From NCBI GenBank assembly GCA_963748075.1, contig CAVVHQ010000003.1, forward strand, positions 1 to 8,539: DNA of 8,539 nt, given 5' to 3'. Position 1 is the first letter of the stretch. Each line of letters opens with the position of its first letter. Below the pieces are notes generated by a model. It ran no database searches, had not been told where the DNA came from, and saw only the letters and a program-made list of their open reading frames with translations. Positions 1-5,583 of the stretch are shown here, one piece after another. The position numbers were made by a program, and so were the translations under genes. This DNA is from VRUE01 sp963748075 (GTDB lineage Bacteria; Actinomycetota; Thermoleophilia; Solirubrobacterales; 70-9).

Positions 1-61
1 CGTGCGTGCGCTTCGCTCTGTGGAGCGGTTTGAGGCCGCGGGGGCGGTCTTGCAACTGTGA
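1..61 (+). CDS. Possible C-terminal end of an upstream gene (partial)
   Basis: The frame starting at base 2 is open from the window edge to a TGA at 59-61 and reads VRALRSVERFEAAGAVLQL. Most third positions are G or C, as in the clear genes of this window, and the residue mix looks like an ordinary helical C-terminus. It is only 19 codons, so chance cannot be excluded and no family can be named. If real, it runs in the same direction as the RlpA-like gene and leaves a 133-base gap before it. Confidence 0.3.
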   Translation, partial: VRALRSVERFEAAGAVLQL

Positions 62-194
62 CCGCGCTCACCCACACCGCAGCGTGCGGCTCCTACGGTG
101 CGCGATCCACCCACGCAATCGATCCGCCGAGCAACCCACGCGAGGCCGCTGCGCGGCCCGCCCGTAGGCGGAAGAGAAAGCGAGTGATCTCACG
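62..194 (+). other. Leader region upstream of the RlpA-like gene with a nested hairpin
   Basis: I see no gene here. Bases 124-171 can fold as a nested structure: CCGCC (124-128) pairs with GGCGG (167-171), enclosing a perfect GGCCGC/GCGGCC hairpin (144-149 with 153-158, loop TGC). A purine-rich stretch at 173-184 follows and may serve as a weak ribosome-binding site for the ATG at 195. Genes for secreted cell-wall proteins in Actinobacteria are often preceded by c-di-AMP (ydaO-type) riboswitches, but I could not match this short leader to that consensus, so it is only described as potentially structured. Confidence 0.3.
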
Positions 195-842
195 ATGCGA
201 CGACTGTTCCCCTCGATGCTGCTTGCTGCCGCTCTGGCGACCTTCACGGCGCAGGCCCTGGCGAGGAAGGCGCCGCACCACCATCCGAACCACCGTTCTC
301 GCGCCCACGTCTCCCTGCACGTCTCCCGGCACGCCGTGCTCAGCGGCCGCCCGGTGGTGCTGAGGGGCAGGGTGCGGCCGCGTGGCTCGCACCGCGTCAA
401 GCTGGTCGTTCGCGGCCCGCGCGGGGCGGTGGCCGGCGCCCGCAGCCGGCGCGACGGGAGCTTCGCGCTGCGCTGGCGCCCGCGCCGGGTCGGCTCCTAC
501 CGGATCCGCGCCTACGGCCGCCACGACAAGCGCGTCCGGGGCTCGATCAGCGCCGCCCGCCGCGTGACCGCCTACCGGCCGGCGGGGGCCTCCTACTACG
601 GCCCCGGGCTCTACGGCGGCGCCCTCGCCTGCGGCGGGACGCTGCAGCCCGGCACGCTGGGCGTCGCTCACAAGACGCTGCCCTGCGACTCGAAGGTGAC
701 CCTGCGCTACCGCCGCCGCACGATCACCGTGCCGGTGATCGACCGTGGGCCCTACGTGGCCGGCCGCGACTACGACCTCACCGCGGCAACGCGGGCGCGG
801 CTGCATTTCCCCAGCACCGGCGTCGTGCTCGCCAGTCGCTGA
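195..842 (+). CDS. Secreted RlpA-like double-psi beta-barrel protein
   Basis: This 215-residue protein is predicted to be exported and to act at the cell wall. Residues 1-23 form a signal peptide (MRR, hydrophobic core, A-L-A before RK). A His/Arg-rich linker follows (about 24-46, including HHH), then a basic Ig-like beta region (about 47-125), then an RlpA-like barrel (about 131-213). The barrel shows ASYYGPGLYGG, then VAHKTLP with H159 and VIDRGPY with D183, which match the conserved His and Asp of RlpA lytic transglycosylases. C146 and C164 could form a disulfide. The usual TASGE segment reads LACGG, so the catalytic Glu of Pseudomonas RlpA is missing. There is no SPOR domain and no lipobox, so it is not a typical septal RlpA lipoprotein. 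Peptidoglycan binding or remodelling is likely, but lytic activity is uncertain. The ATG has only a weak purine-rich site upstream (173-184). It converges on dinB three bases beyond its stop. Confidence 0.88.
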   Translation: MRRLFPSMLLAAALATFTAQALARKAPHHHPNHRSRAHVSLHVSRHAVLSGRPVVLRGRVRPRGSHRVKLVVRGPRGAVAGARSRRDGSFALRWRPRRVGSYRIRAYGRHDKRVRGSISAARRVTAYRPAGASYYGPGLYGGALACGGTLQPGTLGVAHKTLPCDSKVTLRYRRRTITVPVIDRGPYVAGRDYDLTAATRARLHFPSTGVVLASR

Positions 843-845
843 GCC

Positions 846-1928
846 TCAGGCGGCGAGGCCGAGCTGGAGCTGCCCCTCCAGGGCCGGCCTCTCGGGCGGC
901 GCGTCGGCGGCGAAGCCCGCGACGCGCACCCCGAGCAGCCGCACCGGCCGGGGCGGGGCGTAGGCCCGCAGCAGCTCCAGGGCGACCGGCCCGACGACCT
1001 CCGGGTCGTCGGTCGGGTCGTCGAGCGTGTGGGAGCGGCTGACGTTGGTCCAGTCGTCGAGCCGCACCTTGATCCCGACCGTGCGCCCGGCGAGGTCGCG
1101 GGCGCGCAGCCGCCGGCAGAGCTGCTCGGAGAGCGAGCGGATCTGGGCGGCCAGCTCGCCCCGGTCGGCGACGTCGACGTCGAAGGTCGTCTCGGCCGAC
1201 TGCGACTTCGTCTCGCGGATCGGGGCGATCGGCGTGTCGTCCTCGAAGCGGGCGCGAGCGGGCAGCCAGCGCCCCATCCGCGGCCCGAAGGCCCGCTCCA
1301 GGGCGAGCGGGTCGTGGTCGCGCAGCTCGGTCAAGGTGCGGATGCCCATCCCCTGCAGCTTCAGCGCCGTCTTCGGGCCGATCCCGGGGACGAGGCCGGG
1401 CGGGTGGCCGGCGAATCGCTCCAGCGCCTCGGCGCGCGAGAGCACGGCGAGGCCGGCGGGCTTGCCCAGCTCGCTGGCGATCTTCGCCAGCAGCCGGTTC
1501 TCGGAGATCCCGATCGAGCAGGTCAGCCCGGTCCCCTTGCAGATCTCGGCGGCGATCCGCCGCATCGTCGCCTTCGGCGAGAACAGCCCGGTCAGGTCGA
1601 CGTAGGCCTCGTCGAGCCCGACCACCTCGACCGTCTCGGCGTTCCGCCGCAGGACGTCCATCACCTGGGCCGAGGCCTCCCGGTAGGCGGCGAAGTCCGG
1701 CTCCAGGTAGACGGCTTCCGGCAGCTGCCGCCGCGCCACAGCGGCCGGCATCGCCGAGTGGATCCCGGCCAGCCTCCGCGCCTCGTAGCTGGCGGTCGTC
1801 ACCACCGCCCGCGGCCCCGACCCGCAGACGACCACCGGCTTCCCCTTCAGCTCCGGCCGTCGCCGCAGCTCGACCGACGCGTAGAAGGCGTCCATGTCGA
1901 GGTGGGCGATTGTCCGCCGATCGGCCAT
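846..1928 (-). CDS. dinB: DNA polymerase IV (Y-family translesion polymerase)
   Basis: This is a complete 360-residue Y-family polymerase that copies past damaged template bases with low fidelity. The palm begins HLDMDAFYASVE (D11 metal ligand, Y16 at the steric-gate position) and the second catalytic site is GLDEAYVD with D106 and E107. The usual Ser before the hydrophobic residue and DE is Gly here (G104). A helix-hairpin-helix follows at about 178-200 (PGIGPKTALKLQGMGI), then the little-finger domain (about 240-340, including ETKSQSAETTFD). The C-terminus EGQLQLGLAA resembles a sliding-clamp binding motif (QLxLxL type). The ATG at 1928 is chosen because Y-family proteins start just before the first metal Asp; the frame stays open further upstream, but that part reads as low-complexity antisense of the cupin gene. 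TACGAT lies 8 bases before the ATG with no ribosome-binding site, so the mRNA may be nearly leaderless. It is divergent from the cupin gene. Confidence 0.97.
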   Translation of the reverse strand: MADRRTIAHLDMDAFYASVELRRRPELKGKPVVVCGSGPRAVVTTASYEARRLAGIHSAMPAAVARRQLPEAVYLEPDFAAYREASAQVMDVLRRNAETVEVVGLDEAYVDLTGLFSPKATMRRIAAEICKGTGLTCSIGISENRLLAKIASELGKPAGLAVLSRAEALERFAGHPPGLVPGIGPKTALKLQGMGIRTLTELRDHDPLALERAFGPRMGRWLPARARFEDDTPIAPIRETKSQSAETTFDVDVADRGELAAQIRSLSEQLCRRLRARDLAGRTVGIKVRLDDWTNVSRSHTLDDPTDDPEVVGPVALELLRAYAPPRPVRLLGVRVAGFAADAPPERPALEGQLQLGLAA

Positions 1929-1936
1929 TTGGTCCG

Positions 1937-1966
1937 ATCGTAGGGCGGGGCAGGGACGGCATCCAA
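1937..1966 (-). promoter_or_regulatory. Putative dinB promoter
   Basis: On the minus strand, TTGGAT (complement of 1961-1966) is followed after 18 bases by TACGAT (complement of 1937-1942), and the dinB ATG begins 8 bases further on. This resembles a housekeeping -35/-10 pair. The -35 box overlaps the left edge of the 28-bp palindrome at 1963-1990, so a protein bound there could block or modulate dinB. Assigned by eye only. Confidence 0.45.
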
Positions 1967-1990
1967 GGCGGTTCCGCGGAACCGCCTTGG
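1963..1990. promoter_or_regulatory. Perfect 28-bp palindrome between dinB and cupin (putative operator)
   Basis: The left arm CCAAGGCGGTTCCG is the exact reverse complement of the right arm CGGAACCGCCTTGG, with no loop and no mismatch. It lies between two divergent starts, overlapping the likely dinB -35 and covering the likely cupin -35 position, which is where an operator would sit. It is not in a terminator position, since neither neighbouring gene ends here. The core GTTC-N4-GAAC is the inverse of the Gram-positive LexA box (GAAC-N4-GTTC), so a LexA site is not supported, and the binding protein is unknown. A partial copy lies at 3527-3546. Confidence 0.6.
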
Positions 1991-1991
1991 C

Positions 1992-1997
1992 TAGGAT
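1992..1997 (+). promoter_or_regulatory. Putative -10 box of the cupin gene (leaderless)
   Basis: TAGGAT ends 6 bases before the ATG at 2004, and there is no ribosome-binding site in between. This spacing would place the transcription start at or next to the start codon. The matching -35 position (about 1969-1975) lies inside the palindrome at 1963-1990. Confidence 0.45.
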
Positions 1998-2003
1998 CGC
2001 CAC

Positions 2004-2420
2004 ATGGCCGACGTCGCCCACACGAAGATCGAGGAGATCGACGCGATCGAGGGGTTCTTCGAGGGGATCAGGTTCCACCGCGCCGGCGCCGGCCTCGGCA
2101 TCAACTCCTTCGGCATCGCGATCATCGATTTGGCGCCGGGCGCCGACGAATACCCCGAGCACGACCACTCGGCCGAGGGCATCGGCGGCGAGATGTTCGC
2201 CAAACGCCCCCAGCAGCTCGGCCAGGAGGAGGTCTACGCCGCCCTGAGGGGCTCCGGCACGCTCGAAGCCGACGGCCAGCAGTACCCGATCGACGCCGAC
2301 CACATCTCCCGCGTCGGCCCCGAGGTGAAGCGCAAGGTCACCCCGGGCCCCGAAGGCCTCCGCCTCCTCGTCGTGGGCGCCACCCCCGGCGAGCCCTACG
2401 ACACCGGCGGCAGGTTGTAG
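2004..2420 (+). CDS. Small single-domain cupin protein
   Basis: The 138-residue product looks like a single cupin beta-barrel. Motif 1 is visible as G46-A-D-E-Y-P-E-H53-D-H55, giving a metal-binding HxH pair. The Glu that would follow is set back in a longer loop (E75 or E76, in GQEEVYAALRGSGTLEADG). Motif 2 is GQQYPIDADHISR with H100 as the third His ligand. The remaining barrel strand reads LRLLVVGATPGEPYD. No signal peptide or membrane segment is seen, so it should be cytoplasmic. Cupins of this size include dioxygenases, isomerases and ligand sensors, and the sequence does not let me choose among them. It is divergent from dinB across a palindromic site, which suggests shared regulation but not necessarily a repair function. 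The ATG is supported by the TAGGAT box 6 bases upstream. Confidence 0.85.
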   Translation: MADVAHTKIEEIDAIEGFFEGIRFHRAGAGLGINSFGIAIIDLAPGADEYPEHDHSAEGIGGEMFAKRPQQLGQEEVYAALRGSGTLEADGQQYPIDADHISRVGPEVKRKVTPGPEGLRLLVVGATPGEPYDTGGRL

Positions 2421-2428
2421 GCGACACC

Positions 2429-2434
2429 TAGAAT
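2429..2434 (+). promoter_or_regulatory. Putative -10 box for the small hypothetical gene (leaderless)
   Basis: TAGAAT lies exactly 6 bases before the GTG at 2441, the same geometry as TAGGAT before the cupin gene, and no ribosome-binding site is present. I see no convincing -35 box. It lies in the 20 bases between the cupin stop and the GTG. Confidence 0.4.
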
Positions 2435-2440
2435 CCTTTC

Positions 2441-2719
2441 GTGGCTTCCCCCGAGGCGAAGAACCTGGAGGCGATCTCCAAGGCGATCGACCAGCACAAC
2501 CGCAGCTGCCCGTTCCCGGCGGCAGAGGTGCGGATGAACCCGTTCGAGGTCGAGCGGCTCGGCTGGGAGGAGATCCGCGGGCTGCCGGTCGTGCCCGACT
2601 CGGCGATCGGGACCGGCCGTTTCCGCATCGTCTGCTCGCGCGAGCTGGACGATGCCGGGCTCGAGGAGACCGAGGCGGTCGGCCAGGAGCTGGAGACCGT
2701 CGTCCCGGCGAACAACTAG
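2441..2719 (+). CDS. Small conserved-looking hypothetical protein
   Basis: This 92-residue, rather acidic protein starts with GTG and is not a family I recognise. The coding case is good: third positions are mostly G/C, the composition is that of a soluble globular protein, and a TAGAAT box sits 6 bases ahead of the start. The N-terminal third is helical in character (NLEAISKAIDQHNRSCPFPAAEVRMNP is split here into two parts: a helix at about 5-20 and C24-P25 onward). The middle reads MNPFEVERLGWEEIRGLPVV and the end is acidic (ELDDAGLEETEAVGQELETV). There is no signal peptide, membrane segment or obvious catalytic motif. It follows the cupin gene by 20 bases on the same strand, so it could be co-transcribed or have its own promoter. 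It meets the Abi-like gene tail to tail, one base apart. Confidence 0.75.
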   Translation: MASPEAKNLEAISKAIDQHNRSCPFPAAEVRMNPFEVERLGWEEIRGLPVVPDSAIGTGRFRIVCSRELDDAGLEETEAVGQELETVVPANN

Positions 2720-2720
2720 G

Positions 2721-3386
2721 TCACGCTGGGCCAGCCGCAAACTCTGCCCGTCGCTCGACCTGCCGGGCGATTTCGATAGCGCCTGTCTGCGCTTCCAGCC
2801 ACCGGCGAGCGTCTGGGTCGATCCAGTTGGATATCTCGAGCATGTCGCTGACGAATGCCGGAACGTCCTGACCGAGCAGCGAATCGTGATGGGCGATCCG
2901 GTTGCGGAATCGCTGAACTCGACTCATGCGACTGCTGAGAGCCTTGCGCGTCAAACCGTGATGGGGAAATGCGCTGTGAAGCCGATGGCGCCATAGAGCC
3001 TCATAACGATGGCCGAAGAGGTCAGTCCAAAACGAGAAGGAGAGCCCGGCGACGATCCTCCCACGAGTGACGACTTTGCTCTGCTTCAACCTGCCGATCG
3101 CGTTGATGACCTGCCTGACACCCTCGGGTTGGAGCACGCCGAAATCGACGAGCCATGTGTCCTTGATCGGCGTTTGAGGTTGTCCCTCCCCAAGCGTCCC
3201 GTCGATTGCATTACGAACGAGCACCTCGAAGTGATGGATCAAGCCGAAGGAGGCCATGCTGAGGGCGGCGTGCCACTCATAGAGGTCGATCGCAGCCGCA
3301 TGATCCCCGCCGCAAGCATCGCGGAAGCGGCCGTATCGCGCCTCGGATAGCCAGGTGCCTGCTTGCCGCTCGTTCATCCCTGTCAT
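2721..3386 (-). CDS. Abi-like (Abi_2/HEPN-type) putative abortive-infection protein
   Basis: The 221-residue protein has the layout of actinobacterial Abi-like proteins. These show an N-terminal LYEWHAALSMASFGLIHHFE segment (about 35-54), EVLVRNAI (54-61), a central TRGRIVAGLSFSFWTDLFG (107-125), and RFRNRIAHHDSLL (159-171). R161-N-x-x-x-H166 fits the R-x4-6-H motif of HEPN domains, which are often RNases in defence and toxin systems; RNase activity here is inferred. A WIDPDARRWLE segment follows, as expected. There is no signal peptide. The ATG at 3386 has AAGGA only 3 bases before it; the ATG at 3377 is an alternative. Codon use differs from its neighbours, with more CAA, CTA, ACA, CGT, AAT and TAT, and regional GC is lower, which suggests later acquisition. 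No antitoxin or partner gene lies beside it on the same strand. Confidence 0.85.
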   Translation of the reverse strand: MTGMNERQAGTWLSEARYGRFRDACGGDHAAAIDLYEWHAALSMASFGLIHHFEVLVRNAIDGTLGEGQPQTPIKDTWLVDFGVLQPEGVRQVINAIGRLKQSKVVTRGRIVAGLSFSFWTDLFGHRYEALWRHRLHSAFPHHGLTRKALSSRMSRVQRFRNRIAHHDSLLGQDVPAFVSDMLEISNWIDPDARRWLEAQTGAIEIARQVERRAEFAAGPA

Positions 3387-3573
3387 GCGTCCTTCGATTG
3401 AGCTACTCTTTGTCTGAGCGCCCCGGGCCCGCCTCTGACTCCTCGGAGTTATGCGGTCGGGGCCTTGTCGTTCAGTTGCACCCGCAGGGATGTACGGCTG
3501 ACTGCTGACAACAAGTATCGCAAATAGTTCCGCGGAACCGACTTGCCGAAATGCGCCGGTCAGACGCGCTCTC
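3387..3573. other. Lower-GC intergenic region between Abi-like and ccdA genes
   Basis: I see no gene or RNA gene in these 187 bases. They hold a GCTGACT/GCTGACA tandem repeat (3497-3510), a small ACTCC-TC-GGAGT hairpin, and a partial copy of the dinB/cupin palindrome (3527-3546). The Abi-like gene's promoter should lie here on the minus strand, but no -35/-10 pair is convincing. Base composition resembles the Abi gene more than the ccdA side, so the foreign segment may extend into it. Confidence 0.5.
3527..3546 (+). repeat. Second copy of the palindromic element (direct repeat of 1971-1990)
   Basis: GTTCCGCGGAACCGACTTGC matches bases 1971-1990 (GTTCCGCGGAACCGCCTTGG) at 18 of 20 positions in the same orientation. 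The core GTTCCGCGGAAC is itself a 12-bp palindrome, but the left arm beyond it is not conserved, unlike the perfect site at 1963-1990. It lies 28 bases after the ccdA stop and about 140 bases upstream of the Abi-like start. It could be a second operator for the same regulator or part of a repeated element. With no loop and a short stem it makes a poor terminator. Confidence 0.55.
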
Positions 3574-4332
3574 TCAGACGTTCCAGAATTCGAGGCCCAG
3601 GCCGCTCAGCCAGCGCTGGGCTTCGATGTTGAGCTGGGTCAGCTCTCCGGTCCAGATCAGGACGCCCATCGCGATCAGGATCAGGCCGCCGGTGGCGACG
3701 ATCGCCTGGTAGTGGCGCTTCACCGCGGCGAACGCGGTGGTCATGCGGGAGAAGGCGACGGCGGTGAGCAGGAAGGGGATCGCCAGGCCGGCCGAGTAGA
3801 CGGCGAGCAGGAGGGCGCCGCGGCCGGCCGAGCCGGAGAGCGAGGCGGCGGAGAGGATCGCGCCGAGGGTGGGGCCGATGCAGGGGGTCCAGGCGATCGC
3901 GAAGGCGGCGCCGGCGACGATCGGACCGCCCCTGCCGGCCCGCTCGAGCAGGGCGTCGACGTGCCACTCGCGGTTGAGGCGGGTGGCGAACAGCGAGGCG
4001 ACGAAGAGGACGCCCATCGCGACGATCAGCGCCGCGGCGATCTTGGTCAACAGCTGCTTGTGGTCCTGGAGGGCCGAGCCGAGCCCGGTCGCGGTGAGGC
4101 CGAGGATCACGAAGATCGCCGAGAAGCTGGCGACGAAGAGCAGGCTGGGGCCGAGCACGCGCCGCCAGCCGGCGCTGTCCAGCTCGGAGGCGGAGACGCC
4201 GCTGACCGCCGAGAGGTAGCCGGGGACGAGCGGCAGCACGCAGGGGGAGAGGAAGGAGACGATCCCCGCCGCGAGGGCGGCGAGGATGCCGACTCCGGCA
4301 GTCGGATCGGTGCTCAGATCGGCGACGATCAC
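3574..4332 (-). CDS. ccdA: CcdA-family thiol-disulfide membrane transporter (cytochrome c biogenesis type)
   Basis: This 252-residue protein with six predicted membrane segments (about 12-36, 60-84, 96-116, 136-160, 171-195 and 210-228) belongs to the CcdA/DsbD core family. These proteins pass electrons from cytoplasmic thioredoxin to thiol proteins outside the membrane, for example those that keep apocytochrome c reduced. The two active cysteines are present in their usual settings: C31 in LSPCVLPLVPGYL and C151 in WTPCIGPTLGAIL. Length is normal for a stand-alone CcdA. GTG at 4332 is chosen because it comes just before the first membrane segment and the frame upstream is low-complexity shadow of the FUSC gene; TACCCT lies 8 bases ahead on the minus strand. 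No ResA, ResB or thioredoxin gene is next to it in this window, so its specific partner is unknown. It is divergent from the FUSC gene, with 78 bases between starts. Confidence 0.92.
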   Translation of the reverse strand: MIVADLSTDPTAGVGILAALAAGIVSFLSPCVLPLVPGYLSAVSGVSASELDSAGWRRVLGPSLLFVASFSAIFVILGLTATGLGSALQDHKQLLTKIAAALIVAMGVLFVASLFATRLNREWHVDALLERAGRGGPIVAGAAFAIAWTPCIGPTLGAILSAASLSGSAGRGALLLAVYSAGLAIPFLLTAVAFSRMTTAFAAVKRHYQAIVATGGLILIAMGVLIWTGELTQLNIEAQRWLSGLGLEFWNV

Positions 4333-4410
4333 GGCCCTGCAGGGTATCCGGGGCGATTTGTCGGCTCCTCTTGCAACGGCGGCCGCTGCGGGGGAGACTG
4401 CGCCGCCACG

Positions 4411-5526
4411 TTGCTTGAGCGCTCTACAGCGCCGCTGTTCGACGCCGCCGGCACGGCGCGACGGCTGCGCGCCTCGCCGCTGCTGGCGATCGGCCCCGCC
4501 GAGCCAGGACCGGCCCTGCGCCGGGGCGCGCTGGTGGCGATCCCGGTTGGGATCGCCCTGTTCATCGAGCTGGGGCTGGGCGCGCCGACGAAGGGCGGGG
4601 TCGCCACCGGCGCCCTGCTCGCCGGCTTCCCCGGCCTCGACGCACCGGCCTGCGTTCGTGCCGGCTGGCAGGCCGCGGTGGCGCCGGCGCTCGGCCTCGC
4701 CGCGGCGCTCGGCGCCCTGACCGGCTCCTCGGCGCCGCTCGCGGTGGCGGCGATGGCGCTGGTCGGCGCCGCGGGCGGCTACTGCTTCGCCGTCTCGCTG
4801 CGGTTCTCGCTGGCCGGCCTCACGGTGGCGCTGGCGCTGCTGGTCGCCCAGGGGCTGCCGCTGACCGCCTCCGACGCGCTGCCGGCGCTGCTCTACGTGA
4901 CCGCCGGCGGCCTGCTCCAGGCGGCGTTCTCGCTCTTCGTGTACGCGGCCGGCGACCGCACGGAGGAGGGGGGAGAGGCGGCCTGGAGCACCTCCGCCGC
5001 GCTCGCTGCGCTGCGCTCGAACCTGACCCTGCGCTCGACCAGCTTCCGCCATGCGATCCGCTTCGGCGCCGCGCTTGCCGCCGGAGTCGCCGCCTACTGG
5101 CTGCTGGGGATGCAGGAACACGGCTTCTGGATCCCCCTGACGATCCTCTTCGTGCTGCGGCCCGAACGGGGAGAGACCGTCCACCGGCTGGTCCTGCGTG
5201 CGGTCGGCACCGTGATCGGCCTGGCGATCGCGACCGCCCTCTCGGAGTGGCTGGCGGGCGACGGCGTGGCGCTCGCCGTCCCCCTGACCGTCGCGGCCGC
5301 CCTCGCCTTCGGGCTCTTGACCGTCCAGTACGCGCTGTTCACCGCCTCGATCACCATCTACGTGGTGCTGCTCGCCGACACTTTGGGCGAGCCGGCGCTG
5401 CGCGCCGCCGGGCAGCGGGCGCTCGGGACGGCGATCGGCATCGCGATCGCCGGGGCGGCGTTCCTGCTCTGGTCGAACCCGGGCGAGAAGCGGCCGCCGC
5501 TGGCGTCGCCGGACCCGGCCCGGTAG
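4411..5526 (+). CDS. FUSC-family (YccS/aromatic acid exporter-like) integral membrane protein
   Basis: The product of about 371 residues has two blocks of membrane segments: about six in residues 39-178, then a polar loop (about 179-210), then about six more. The second block matches the FUSC-like domain: HAIRFGAALAAGVAAYWLLG (from about 214), HGFWIPLTILFVLRPERGET (about 237-256) and a following Gly-rich helix (VGTVIGLAIATAL). Proteins of this family include YccS and AaeB-type aromatic acid exporters, but the substrate cannot be read from the sequence. The start is uncertain. TTG at 4411 is the only usable in-frame start before the first membrane helix, and GGGGGAG lies about 14 bases upstream, which is rather far. 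The frame is open well upstream, but there it is antisense of ccdA and reads as charged low complexity. It ends 57 bases before the thiolase start. Confidence 0.82.
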   Translation: MLERSTAPLFDAAGTARRLRASPLLAIGPAEPGPALRRGALVAIPVGIALFIELGLGAPTKGGVATGALLAGFPGLDAPACVRAGWQAAVAPALGLAAALGALTGSSAPLAVAAMALVGAAGGYCFAVSLRFSLAGLTVALALLVAQGLPLTASDALPALLYVTAGGLLQAAFSLFVYAAGDRTEEGGEAAWSTSAALAALRSNLTLRSTSFRHAIRFGAALAAGVAAYWLLGMQEHGFWIPLTILFVLRPERGETVHRLVLRAVGTVIGLAIATALSEWLAGDGVALAVPLTVAAALAFGLLTVQYALFTASITIYVVLLADTLGEPALRAAGQRALGTAIGIAIAGAAFLLWSNPGEKRPPLASPDPAR

Positions 5527-5529
5527 ATT
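5524..5529 (+). promoter_or_regulatory. Possible -10 box for the thiolase operon
   Basis: TAGATT overlaps the stop codon of the FUSC gene and would start transcription near 5536, giving a leader of about 48 bases with a good ribosome-binding site. No clear -35 box is seen. The operon could instead be read through from the FUSC gene, as no terminator separates them. Confidence 0.3.
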
Positions 5530-5572
5530 TCCTGGCTACGCAGCCAAACGCCGCCCGCCGCGGCGCAACCAC

Positions 5573-5579
5573 AGGAGAG
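5573..5579 (+). promoter_or_regulatory. Ribosome-binding site that fixes the TTG start of the thiolase
   Basis: AGGAGAG lies 4 bases before the TTG at 5584. It is strong evidence for this unusual start codon, as the next in-frame ATG is 11 residues into the conserved N-terminal strand. Confidence 0.75.
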
Positions 5580-5583
5580 ACTT

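Noticed and set aside
1971..1982. SOS (LexA) box
   Set aside because: The core is GTTC-N4-GAAC, the reverse arrangement of the Gram-positive box GAAC-N4-GTTC, so it does not fit the known motif.
1929..2303. N-terminal extension of dinB by 125 codons
   Set aside because: The frame is open, but the extension is antisense to the cupin gene and crosses the palindrome; the Y-family fold begins right after the ATG at 1928.
2441..3386. Hypothetical gene plus Abi-like gene as a toxin-antitoxin pair
   Set aside because: They run tail to tail, differ in codon use, and have separate promoters, so a two-gene module is not supported.
3497..3510. Tandem 7-base repeat GCTGACT/GCTGACA
   Set aside because: Only two copies with one mismatch; not enough to call a repeat element or operator.
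1963..3546. Attachment sites of an integrated element, using the two palindrome copies as direct repeats
   Set aside because: No integrase or recombinase is present, the left copy sits in a working promoter region, and the cupin gene between them has native composition.
3387..3573. A tRNA or other RNA gene in the lower-GC gap
   Set aside because: No T-loop consensus (GGTTCGAxTCC), no cloverleaf pairing and no conserved RNA core could be found.
3712..4410. Upstream extension of the FUSC frame to an ATG at 3712
   Set aside because: It lies antisense to ccdA and reads as charged, Gly/Arg/Glu-rich low complexity, whereas ccdA has clear membrane segments and active cysteines.
4333..5184. Upstream extension of the ccdA frame to 5184
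   Set aside because: It is antisense to FUSC, rich in Gln/Arg/Gly and without hydrophobic segments; GTG at 4332 precedes the first membrane helix.
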